5,582 nt of DNA from SOKG01 sp964502665 (GTDB taxonomy: Bacteria > Chloroflexota > Dehalococcoidia > SZUA-161), in contig CAZCXP010000153.1 of NCBI GenBank assembly GCA_964502665.1, positions 1 through 5,582 of the forward strand, written 5' to 3'. Shown piece after piece: positions 1 through 5,582 of this stretch. The stretch's first letter is position 1. Each line of letters begins with the position of its first letter. The translations under genes and the position numbers were made by a program. The notes beneath the pieces are model-generated. The model saw only the letters and a list, made by a program, of their open reading frames with translations. It ran no database searches and was not told the origin of the DNA.

Positions 1-1
1 A

Positions 2-90
2 GGAGGGGTGTCCGAGAGGTCTATGGTGGCGGTCTTGAAAACCGCTGTCCCGGGTCACCGGGACCGTGGGTTCGAATCCCACCCCCTCCG
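2..90 (+). tRNA. tRNA-Ser (anticodon UGA)
   Basis: This is a complete class II tRNA that reads UCA-type serine codons. The acceptor stem GGAGGGG (2-8) pairs with CCCCTCC (83-89), and the discriminator base is G90. The anticodon stem GCGGT (29-33) pairs with ACCGC (41-45) around the loop CTTGAAA, placing TGA at 36-38. A long variable arm, GTCCCGG (47-53) with CCGGGAC (58-64), is the serine hallmark. The T stem GTGGG/CCCAC (66-70/78-82) closes TTCGAAT. No CCA is encoded after G90, so the 3' end must be added by nucleotidyltransferase. The next gene begins only 53 nt downstream and no strong terminator is visible between them. Confidence 0.97.
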
Positions 91-143
91 CTCCAGCACC
101 AGCAGGAGCAGGAGTTCTTCATAAGGCGAGAAAGAGCTACGAC

Positions 144-1346
144 ATGAAGGCAGTTATACTAGCAGCAGGGGAAGGCAAGAGGATGCACCCCCTGACTTAT
201 ACCAGACCCAAGGTAATGCTGCCCATAGCCAACAAACCAATCGTGGAGCACCTGCTAATCGAGTTGAAGAAGGCTGGGATCAAAGATTTTACCTTCATCG
301 TCGGCTACCACGGGGAAACCATCAGGGAGCATTTCGGCAACGGTGCCAGATGGGGCATAAGGATTGAATACGTCAACCAGAGGAAGCAGCTCGGCACCGC
401 ACATGCTCTGAAGCTCGTACAAAGGCTCGTTGACGACAGATTCGTCCTGGCGAATGGGGACGTCCTGGTCAGGGCGGAGGATATAAAGAAGGTATTGGCA
501 GAAGACAGAATAACCCTGAGCTTGACCGAGGCAAAGGACACCCGGGACTTAGGGGTAGTGGAGATAGCCGGTGACAGAATAAAGGCAATCTACGAAAAAG
601 TGGCGAACCCTCCCTCAAATCTGGTCAATGCCGGCGTATATTTGATGACAGCGGAGATATTCCCGGCTATAGACAAGACCAGGGAGTCCCCCAGAGGCGA
701 GTATGAGCTAACCGATTCACTGCAAATCATGTTGAGCGAGGGCTACGCCATCTCCTGGGCGAAAACTGACCACTGGCTCGATGTAAGCTATCCTTGGGAC
801 TTGCTGGAAGCGAACGAATTGCTAATGGCGGGGATCGAGCCGCAAAACCTGGGAACGATCGAGGAGAACGTAGTCATAAGAGGGCCGGTCTCTATAGGGA
901 AGGGCACGGTGGTGCGGGCAAACTCCTACCTTATGGGGCCTGTGGCAATCGGCGAGGACTGCGAGGTGGGCCCCAGTTGCTATATCCGCCCCAGCACCGC
1001 CATCGGTGACAACTGCCATGTGGGCAGCGCGGTGGAGGTTAAAAACTCGATCATTATGCAGGACAGCAAAATCCCTCATCACAACTATATCGGGGATAGC
1101 ATCATAGGAGAGGGGTGCAACTTCGGCGCCGGCACCAAGATCGCAAACCTCAGGTTAGATAAAAAGGACATCTCCATTGCGAATATCGATACCAAGAGGC
1201 GCAAGCTGGGCGCCATAGTGGGCGACGGCGTTCAAACAGGTATCAATGCCAATATCAATGTGGGCAGTTTAATAGGCGACCACACCTACATCGGCCCCGG
1301 GGCTGTGGCCAGTGGTGTGGTGTTGCCCAATTCCAAGATATTCTGA
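144..1346 (+). CDS. glmU: Archaeal-type bifunctional GlmU (sugar-1-phosphate uridylyltransferase / GlcN-1-P acetyltransferase)
   Basis: This 400-residue cytosolic enzyme is predicted to acetylate glucosamine-1-phosphate and transfer UMP to make UDP-GlcNAc. The N-terminal nucleotidyltransferase domain (about 1-230) shows the signature AAGEGKRMHPLT (7-18), PKVMLPIANKP (22-32), the metal-binding Asp in ANGD (D106), and WLD (D213). From about 237 the hexapeptide repeats of a left-handed beta-helix follow. Acetyltransferase positions matching E. coli GlmU are all present: R282, K300 in VEVK, H312 and Y315 in HHNYIGD, N326 in NFGAG, and N335. The C-terminus is short, as in archaeal (ST0452/MJ1101-like) members, rather than the roughly 456 residues of E. 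coli. I chose ATG 144 because homology begins at MKAVILAAG; an in-frame GTG at 66 lies inside the tRNA. The ribosome site is weak (purine-rich AAAGAG at 131-136). It is first in a probable operon with its paralog and glmS. Sugar and base specificity are inferred. Confidence 0.93.
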   Translation: MKAVILAAGEGKRMHPLTYTRPKVMLPIANKPIVEHLLIELKKAGIKDFTFIVGYHGETIREHFGNGARWGIRIEYVNQRKQLGTAHALKLVQRLVDDRFVLANGDVLVRAEDIKKVLAEDRITLSLTEAKDTRDLGVVEIAGDRIKAIYEKVANPPSNLVNAGVYLMTAEIFPAIDKTRESPRGEYELTDSLQIMLSEGYAISWAKTDHWLDVSYPWDLLEANELLMAGIEPQNLGTIEENVVIRGPVSIGKGTVVRANSYLMGPVAIGEDCEVGPSCYIRPSTAIGDNCHVGSAVEVKNSIIMQDSKIPHHNYIGDSIIGEGCNFGAGTKIANLRLDKKDISIANIDTKRRKLGAIVGDGVQTGINANINVGSLIGDHTYIGPGAVASGVVLPNSKIF

Positions 1347-1347
1347 C

Positions 1348-1353
1348 GGGGAG
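1348..1353 (+). promoter_or_regulatory. Ribosome binding site fixing the GTG start of the second NTase gene
   Basis: GGGGAG sits in the 13-nt gap after the glmU stop, followed by six A residues and GTG at 1360. This spacing supports the GTG as the start, in preference to the in-frame ATG at 1312, which lies inside the upstream gene and would add 16 residues with no family resemblance. Confidence 0.75.
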
Positions 1354-1359
1354 AAAAAA

Positions 1360-2544
1360 GTGGAAAGAATAGAGCAGGCTGTCATTCTCGCTGCCGGTGA
1401 GGGGCAAAGGCTGAGGCCATTTACCGCCTCAAAGCCCAAGGTCATGATCGCCATTGCCAATAAGCCCATATTGCAGTACGTAATCGAGGCAGTGGCAAAG
1501 AACGGCATTCGCAGAATAGTAGTCGTCGTGGGCTACAGAAAAGATCAGGTCATAGATTACTTCGGTGCCGGGGATCAGCTCGATGTGGAGATTGAGTACC
1601 TCGAGCAAAGACAGCAGCTTGGCACCGCTCACGCGCTGAAGCAGGTAAAACAAAGAGTCAGTGGCAAATTTCTGACCCTGTCCGGTGACAACATCATCGA
1701 GCCCGATACCATCGCCAAACTGACACAGGCGCAACCGAATACTATCCTGGTCAAGGAACAGGAAAACATCTCTAAATATGGCGTGATAGAGGCAAAGGAC
1801 GGAGTGGTAACCAGCATCGTGGAGAAACCGAAGGAGGCCCTGAGCCACCTAGTCAACACCGGCATCTACGCCTTCAGCGACGACATCTTCGATCTGATCG
1901 CTCAAGAGACAGACCTGACCTCTGTTATTGTCAACATGATTGCCCTCGGCCACGAGGTGAGGACCTGTGAGGCAACCGGCCCCTGGCTCGATGTGGTTTA
2001 CCCCTGGGACATGTTGCAGCTAAATGATTTGGCCCTGGCTAAGATATCCCCAGCAACCGGAGGAACTATAGAAAGCGGTGTTTCCATAAGGGGGCTCGTT
2101 TCAATAGGTAAGGGCACTACCGTAAGATCAAACTCCTACATAGTAGGTCCAGCTATCATCGGGGAGAACTGTGAAATAGGACCCAGTGTGTGTATCCTGC
2201 CCTCGACCAGCATAGGGGATAACGTGTGCATCTCCCCCTTCACCATAATCGCCAACAGCATAATAGCAGATGGTGTGGAGATCGGTCCCAGCTCCACCGT
2301 TCAAGACTCGATCATCGATAGAGGGTGCCAGGTAAGAGGACACCTTGTCACTCAAAGCGGCGAGACGGAGATCAAGGTCGATGACGAATATCACCGGGTG
2401 CGAATTGGAGCAATGCTGGGAGAACACTGTAGCATTGGTACCAGTGTAGTAACCGCCCCTGGAATCATTGCAGGCAATCGCTGCCAGGTAAAGGCGCTGA
2501 AGGTTCTCGAACAAAGTATCCCGGACGAAGGCTTAGTGGTGTAA
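1360..2544 (+). CDS. GlmU-like nucleotidylyltransferase with acetyltransferase-dead beta-helix domain (paralog of upstream glmU)
   Basis: This 394-residue protein is a tandem paralog of the preceding gene. The nucleotidyltransferase half is intact: AAGEGQRLRPFT (11-22), PKVMIAIANKP (26-36), the metal-binding Asp in SGD (D110), and WLD (D211). The beta-helix begins near 235 and aligns gap-free with the upstream protein. After about residue 288 the acetyltransferase site is gone: R to L280, K to A298, the HHNY segment to P310-S311-S312-T313, the active-site Asn to Q324, and the second Asn to S333. The likely role is therefore nucleotidyl transfer to a sugar-1-phosphate (UTP or dTTP; glucose-1-phosphate is possible), with the helix domain structural or regulatory. 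Translation starts at GTG behind GGGGAG. The stop is 2 nt before glmS, suggesting coupling. Databases may label it glmU or glucose-1-phosphate thymidylyltransferase; the substrate cannot be read from sequence. Confidence 0.9.
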   Translation: MERIEQAVILAAGEGQRLRPFTASKPKVMIAIANKPILQYVIEAVAKNGIRRIVVVVGYRKDQVIDYFGAGDQLDVEIEYLEQRQQLGTAHALKQVKQRVSGKFLTLSGDNIIEPDTIAKLTQAQPNTILVKEQENISKYGVIEAKDGVVTSIVEKPKEALSHLVNTGIYAFSDDIFDLIAQETDLTSVIVNMIALGHEVRTCEATGPWLDVVYPWDMLQLNDLALAKISPATGGTIESGVSIRGLVSIGKGTTVRSNSYIVGPAIIGENCEIGPSVCILPSTSIGDNVCISPFTIIANSIIADGVEIGPSSTVQDSIIDRGCQVRGHLVTQSGETEIKVDDEYHRVRIGAMLGEHCSIGTSVVTAPGIIAGNRCQVKALKVLEQSIPDEGLVV

Positions 2545-2546
2545 TC

Positions 2547-4331
2547 ATGTGTGGCATCGTTGGCTACGTGGGGGAAAGGGAAGCACAGCCTGTCTTGATC
2601 AATTGCCTGAAGAGACTGGAGTATCGGGGATACGACTCATGTGGTATCGCACTGCTGGGCAGAGGCACCGAGGTCTACAAAGATGCGGTTAGGATTGAAA
2701 CCCTGGAAAGAAGCCTGCAGCCAAACGACAGCCGAACAGGCATCGGACACACCAGATGGGCCACCCACGGCAAGCCATCGGAATCAAATGCCCACCCACA
2801 CACAGACTGCAGCGGCAAGGTCGCAGTGGTCCACAACGGGGTGATCGATAATTTTCTCCAGTTGAGAGAACAGCTAACCAATGAAGGACATACCTTTCGC
2901 TCGGAGACAGACACCGAAGTCATACCTCACCTGATCGAGAAATACTATGAGGGAAACCTGGAAGAAGCGGTATCCCGAGCCATTGTTGACATAACGGGAA
3001 CATACGCCTTCATTGCCATTCACGCCGATAGCAAAGAGCTGGTCATAGCTAGAGAAGAGAGCCCTTTGATCGTAGGCATCGGCGACAAGGAGAATCTGGT
3101 GGCTTCAGATGTGCCCGCGGTGTTGGACTACACCGATAGGGTAGTGTACGTCGAGGATGGTGACATAGGCGTTATCACCAAGAACAACGTCAAGTTCACC
3201 AGAAACGGCAAAAAGGTCAAAAGGGCCGAACATAGGGTTCCCTGGAGCACAGAGGAAGCCCAAAAAGCGGGTTATGACCACTTCATGATCAAAGAAATCC
3301 ATGAGCAGCCCAGGGTGATTCGAAGTACCTTCGCAGGCTATATCTCAGCGCTGGAGCCGGAGATAGACCTGGGGATAAGGAGAGATTTGGACTTCGACAA
3401 TATCCTGCTCCTGGCTTGCGGTACCTCATACCACGCCGCCTTGGTAGGCAAGCACGTGATTGAAAGACTGGCACAGATACCGGTCAGGGTCGATATAGCC
3501 TCGGAGTTCAACTACTCTGACACCGTGCTGGGTAAGACCTGGGTCGTAGTCATCACCCAATCAGGAGAGACCGCCGACAGCATGAGGGCACTGAAGAAGG
3601 CGAAGGAGCTGGGCTGCCGTACCTTAGTGATCACCAATGTAGTCGGAAGCAGCGCTACCCGCATCGCCGACGATGTACTTTACATAAAAGCAGGGCCCGA
3701 GATAAGTGTAGCCGCTACTAAGAGCTTCATCGCTCAGCTAATAATGCTCTATTTGTTGGCCATGGCCCGGGCATCGGTAGACGTTCGCTCCCGGGGAAGC
3801 TTGCTTGCAGAGCTAAGGCAGTTGCCGAACAAAGTCCGTGAAATACTCAATAGGGAAGGGGAGATCGCTCAGCGTGGGAAGTATCTGGCAGAGCATGAAA
3901 ATGTTTTCTTTGTTGCCAGGGGGATCAATTTCCCCGTAGCTCTTGAGGGCGCGCTGAAGATGAAAGAGATCGCCTATATCCATGCCGAGGGCTACGCCGC
4001 CGGGGAACTGAAGCACGGTCCTTTCGCCCTGCTCACGCCGGATACCCCGGTTATCGCCATCACCGCCGGGGATAACACATACGAAACGCTCCTGGCAAAC
4101 ATAAAAGAGATAAAGGCCAGGGAATCGCCGGTGATCGCCGTCGCCGAGGAAGGCGATGACGAGATCGAGAAATACGTTGACTTTGTGATCAGGGTCCCCA
4201 GAGTCCACCCCATATTCTCCCCTGTGGTTAATTCAATCGCACTGCAGCTACTCGCCTATTACACCGCTAAAGAGAGGGGTTGTTCTATAGACACGCCGCG
4301 AAATCTGGCCAAAAGCGTCACCGTTGAGTAA
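2547..4331 (+). CDS. glmS: Glutamine--fructose-6-phosphate aminotransferase (isomerizing)
   Basis: GlmS makes glucosamine-6-phosphate from fructose-6-phosphate and glutamine, the entry step to UDP-GlcNAc. The 594-residue length is close to the usual 600-610. The class II glutamine amidotransferase domain (about 1-230) has nucleophile Cys2 in MCGIVGYVG, RGYDS (27-31), HTRWATHG (68-75), NAHPH (81-85) and HNGVIDN (96-102). After the linker motif GYDHFMIKEIHEQP (242-255) come two SIS domains: CGTSYHA (291-297), TQSGETADS (337-345), SVAATKSF (387-394), then EGALKMKE and GELKHGP (to 492). The conserved tail DTPRNLAKSVTVE ends the protein and includes the lysine (K589) equivalent to the fructose-6-phosphate-binding Lys603 of E. 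coli. All key residues are present. It begins 2 nt after the preceding stop with only a weak GGTG (2538-2541) in front, consistent with translational coupling. There is no room for a glmS ribozyme directly upstream. Identity is essentially certain. Confidence 0.98.
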   Translation: MCGIVGYVGEREAQPVLINCLKRLEYRGYDSCGIALLGRGTEVYKDAVRIETLERSLQPNDSRTGIGHTRWATHGKPSESNAHPHTDCSGKVAVVHNGVIDNFLQLREQLTNEGHTFRSETDTEVIPHLIEKYYEGNLEEAVSRAIVDITGTYAFIAIHADSKELVIAREESPLIVGIGDKENLVASDVPAVLDYTDRVVYVEDGDIGVITKNNVKFTRNGKKVKRAEHRVPWSTEEAQKAGYDHFMIKEIHEQPRVIRSTFAGYISALEPEIDLGIRRDLDFDNILLLACGTSYHAALVGKHVIERLAQIPVRVDIASEFNYSDTVLGKTWVVVITQSGETADSMRALKKAKELGCRTLVITNVVGSSATRIADDVLYIKAGPEISVAATKSFIAQLIMLYLLAMARASVDVRSRGSLLAELRQLPNKVREILNREGEIAQRGKYLAEHENVFFVARGINFPVALEGALKMKEIAYIHAEGYAAGELKHGPFALLTPDTPVIAITAGDNTYETLLANIKEIKARESPVIAVAEEGDDEIEKYVDFVIRVPRVHPIFSPVVNSIALQLLAYYTAKERGCSIDTPRNLAKSVTVE

Positions 4332-4371
4332 GTCGAGAACAATTATAGCTGACTGTAGAATCTCTCATAAT

Positions 4372-4447
4372 CCCCCTCCCCTGGCGGGAGGGGGTTAGGG
4401 GGGAGGGGAAACTCACCCTCACCTGACCTCTCCCTTCGAGGGAGAGG
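4372..4447. repeat. Inverted pair of REP-like G/C-rich hairpin units (BIME-like)
   Basis: The left unit (4372-4408) is a hairpin with perfect 9-bp arms, CCCCCTCCC (4372-4380) and GGGAGGGGG (4386-4394), around loop CTGGC, followed by a tail TTAGGGGGGAGGGG. The right unit (4416-4447) is the same design in reverse orientation: CCCTCACCTGA, then a hairpin CCTCTCCCT (4427-4435) with AGGGAGAGG (4439-4447) around TCG. Reverse-complementing the right unit gives hairpin, then TCAGGTGAGGG, matching the left tail with substitutions. Two facing copies separated by a few bases are typical of REP/BIME elements. In the transcript, the two units could also pair with each other. Origin by a REP-associated transposase is inference. 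Confidence 0.75.
4386..4408 (+). other. Putative G-quadruplex motif
   Basis: Four runs of at least three G (4386-4388, 4390-4394, 4398-4403, 4405-4408) are separated by loops A, TTA and A. This satisfies the usual G3+ N1-7 pattern with very short loops, on the + strand and thus in the glmS-proximal RNA. It overlaps the right arm of the hairpin at 4372-4394, so the two structures would exclude each other. Formation in the cell is not shown by sequence. Confidence 0.55.
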
Positions 4448-4456
4448 AATTCTTAG

Positions 4457-4490
4457 TGGGTAGGTTGCCCGACGTCGGGCAACCTACCCA
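4457..4490. repeat. Perfect 34-bp palindrome
   Basis: Two 17-nt arms, TGGGTAGGTTGCCCGAC and its exact reverse complement, meet with no spacer at the centre between 4473 and 4474 (core GACGTC). I checked each of the 17 base pairs. The symmetry stops at 4456/4491 (G against A). It could be another REP-type hairpin, an operator for a dimeric regulator, or a cruciform-forming site. Its position among other repeats favours a repeat element. No T-run follows, so it is not a canonical terminator. Confidence 0.85.
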
Positions 4491-4523
4491 ACCAACGAAC
4501 GTTGAAAGTCGATATGCCAGATG

Positions 4524-4616
4524 CCGTTCGTGGTGAGCTTGGGCCGTAGGACGGCCGACCTGTCGGCCTCGAACCATGAACAGCCCCCCGCGTACGCGGG
4601 GGCTCAGGGCGAACGG
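4524..4616. repeat. Composite inverted-repeat element with nested hairpins
   Basis: The 93-nt stretch is bounded by imperfect terminal inverted repeats: CCGTTCGTGGTGAGC (4524-4538) against the complement of GCTCAGGGCGAACGG (4602-4616), 12 of 15 positions matching. Inside, GTTCGTGGT (4526-4534) pairs with ACCATGAAC (4573-4581) with one G-T wobble. Nested within that stem are GGCCGT/ACGGCC (4542-4547/4551-4556) and the overlapping alternative GGCCGAC/GTCGGCC (4553-4559/4562-4568). A third hairpin lies at 4582-4604. The outer arms resemble, from memory, a hairpin repeat found in many bacterial genomes, which would make 4542-4568 a 27-nt insert. That last point is inference. Confidence 0.65.
4582..4604. 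repeat. GC-rich palindrome with GCGTACGC core
   Basis: CCCCCGCGT (4585-4593) is followed immediately by its reverse complement ACGCGGGGG (4594-4602), a perfect 18-bp palindrome. Skipping one bulged C at 4584 adds two more pairs, AG (4582-4583) with CT (4603-4604). It forms the right-hand part of the composite element at 4524-4616. Confidence 0.8.
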
Positions 4617-4652
4617 ATCAAACTCTATTTACGAAGCAAATTGAGAACGATC

Positions 4653-4657
4653 AGGAG
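4653..4657 (+). promoter_or_regulatory. Ribosome binding site deciding the TTG start of the epimerase gene
   Basis: AGGAG lies 6 nt before TTG at 4664. The reading frame upstream has no ATG or GTG close by, and the Rossmann beta strand begins right after the TTG, so this site sets the start. Confidence 0.75.
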
Positions 4658-4663
4658 ACAGGC

Positions 4664-5582
4664 TTGAAAATTCTGTTCACCGGAGGCGCGGGGTTCATTG
4701 GCTCTAACGTAGTGGATGCCTTAATCAACCTCGGGCACGAGGTAGTGGTGGTAGACAATCTCTCCAGCGGATTCCGACGTAACCTCAACCCCAATGCCAA
4801 GTTCTACCAGCTCAGCATTCGCGATAAGGAGCTATCGTCGATCTTCGAGCGGGAGAAGCCGGAGATAGTGAACCATCACGCAGCCCAGATAGATGTACGG
4901 AAGTCAGCGGACGATCCCATCGCGGATGCCGAGGACAATATCCTGGGCAGCCTGAACCTGATCACCAACTGCCTCCAATTCGGCGTAAAGAGGCTAATAT
5001 ACGCCTCCACGGGAGGAGCGATATACGGCGAGGCACAGTATCTTCCCGCTGATGAGAATCACCCGGTAAATCCCATCTCCCAATACGGCGTATCAAAGCA
5101 TACCGTCGAGCACTACCTTCATCTTTATAGTACCCTCTACAGGCTTGAGTACGTAGCATTGAGATATGCCAACGTCTATGGCCCTCGGCAAAATCCCTTC
5201 GGAGAAGCAGGAGTGGTGGCCATTTTCGCCACCCAGATGCTCACCGGCAAACAACCTACCATCTTCGGCACCGGCGATAAAACCAGGGACTATGTACACG
5301 TCTCGGACGTGACAGACGCCAATATCCTCGCTCTCGATCGAGGGAGGAACACCATACTCAACATCGGGACGGGTATCGAGACCTCCGACCAGGAGGTATT
5401 CGACACCCTGGCTGATGTACTGGGGTATCAAGGTTCCCCTATTTATGCTCCAGTTCGCAAGGGCGAGGTCTACCGCATCTGCCTCGAATGCAGCAAAGCC
5501 AAGGAGGAACTTGGCTGGAGCCCACAGGTTTCGTTCAAAGAAGGAATAGCAAAAACGGCAGAGTACTACAGGACTCTAGCCA
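4664..5582 (+). CDS. galE: NAD-dependent nucleotide-sugar epimerase/dehydratase, GalE-like (3' end outside the window)
   Basis: This extended short-chain dehydrogenase is predicted to act on UDP-sugars in the cytosol, most likely as a UDP-glucose (or UDP-GlcNAc) 4-epimerase. The N-terminal Rossmann motif is GGAGFIGSN (7-15), with D31 ending the second beta strand for NAD binding. HHAAQIDVRKS (71-81) is typical of GalE-like proteins. The catalytic set is ASTGGAIYG (114-122) and Y141-x3-K145 in SQYGVSK. RYANVYGPRQ (167-176) and RDYVHVSDV (208-216) are substrate-domain motifs. The start is TTG. There are 306 codons with no stop before the window ends; family members are about 305-320 residues, so only a short tail is probably missing. 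It is separated from the glm operon by a repeat-filled gap and so probably has its own promoter, which I could not identify. The exact substrate is uncertain. Confidence 0.9.
   Translation, partial: MKILFTGGAGFIGSNVVDALINLGHEVVVVDNLSSGFRRNLNPNAKFYQLSIRDKELSSIFEREKPEIVNHHAAQIDVRKSADDPIADAEDNILGSLNLITNCLQFGVKRLIYASTGGAIYGEAQYLPADENHPVNPISQYGVSKHTVEHYLHLYSTLYRLEYVALRYANVYGPRQNPFGEAGVVAIFATQMLTGKQPTIFGTGDKTRDYVHVSDVTDANILALDRGRNTILNIGTGIETSDQEVFDTLADVLGYQGSPIYAPVRKGEVYRICLECSKAKEELGWSPQVSFKEGIAKTAEYYRTLA

Larger units (their letters stand above)
4332..4663 (+). other. Gene-free, palindrome-rich intergenic region between glmS and the epimerase gene
   Basis: I see no coding sequence in these 332 nt. 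Between about 4372 and 4616 nearly every stretch belongs to an inverted repeat, listed separately. The first 40 nt after glmS are ordinary AT-richer sequence. The last 47 nt (4617-4663) hold the leader of the next gene. None of the hairpins is followed by a T-run, so a classical intrinsic terminator is not evident, although the G/C-rich hairpin at 4372-4394 could still end or stabilise the glm transcript. Confidence 0.85.

Noticed and set aside
91..119. Possible terminator after the tRNA (CTCC with downstream GGAG, then TTCTTC)
   Set aside because: The stem is only 4 bp and the T content is poor; it is too weak to call.
66..143. A 26-codon N-terminal extension of glmU beginning at GTG 66
   Set aside because: The GTG lies in the T arm of the tRNA, the added residues are low-complexity Pro/Ala/Gly, and family homology begins exactly at ATG 144.
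822..1082. Antisense open frame inside glmU, and similar minus-strand frames in glmS and the epimerase gene
   Set aside because: They lie wholly within genes with clear family motifs on the + strand and show no recognisable protein features or ribosome sites.
1312..1359. Upstream ATG start for the second nucleotidyltransferase gene
   Set aside because: It would overlap glmU by 35 nt and add 16 residues unlike the family. GTG 1360 has a well-spaced GGGGAG.
4341..4371. Promoter-like CATAAT (4366-4371) after glmS
   Set aside because: No acceptable -35 element about 17 nt upstream, and strong hairpins follow immediately.
4372..4616. CRISPR array or tandem repeat
   Set aside because: The repeated units are inverted and dissimilar, with no regular spacer length and no direct repeat series.

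Overview
The window carries five genes, all on the + strand: a serine tRNA, two tandem paralogous sugar-1-phosphate nucleotidylyltransferases of the archaeal-type GlmU family, glmS, and a GalE-like epimerase that runs off the right edge. The protein genes point to nucleotide-sugar supply. GlmS makes glucosamine-6-phosphate and the first GlmU paralog could acetylate and uridylylate glucosamine-1-phosphate to UDP-GlcNAc. The GlmM mutase step between them is not in the window. The epimerase could remodel a UDP-sugar further on.

Layout: tRNA-Ser(UGA) at 2-90; a 53-nt spacer with no clear terminator; glmU at 144-1346; a 13-nt gap holding a GGGGAG ribosome site; the second NTase/left-handed-beta-helix gene at 1360-2544 (GTG start); a 2-nt gap; glmS at 2547-4331. 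The three genes look like one translationally coupled operon. A 332-nt gap (4332-4663) follows. It contains no gene but is packed with palindromes: two inverted G/C-rich REP-like units (the first with a G-quadruplex pattern), a perfect 34-bp palindrome, and a composite repeat with nested hairpins. The GalE-like gene then starts at a TTG (4664) behind an AGGAG site and is open at the window end after 306 codons.

The most interesting protein observation is the pair of GlmU paralogs. They align without gaps through the first part of the beta-helix (38 of 54 residues identical by hand count) and then diverge abruptly. Every acetyltransferase active-site position present in the first copy is replaced in the second. 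This suggests one bifunctional enzyme plus one copy that kept only nucleotidyl transfer.

Organism: bacterial, judging by Shine-Dalgarno sites, GTG and TTG starts and the intergenic REP-like hairpins. The archaeal-type GlmU, frequent AGG/AGA and ATA codons, moderate G+C, a tRNA gene without encoded CCA, and the repeat style recall Chloroflexota (Dehalococcoidia-like). That assignment is inference from general familiarity, not proof. I saw no clearly novel system, only a notable subfunctionalised paralog pair and an unusually dense repeat cluster.
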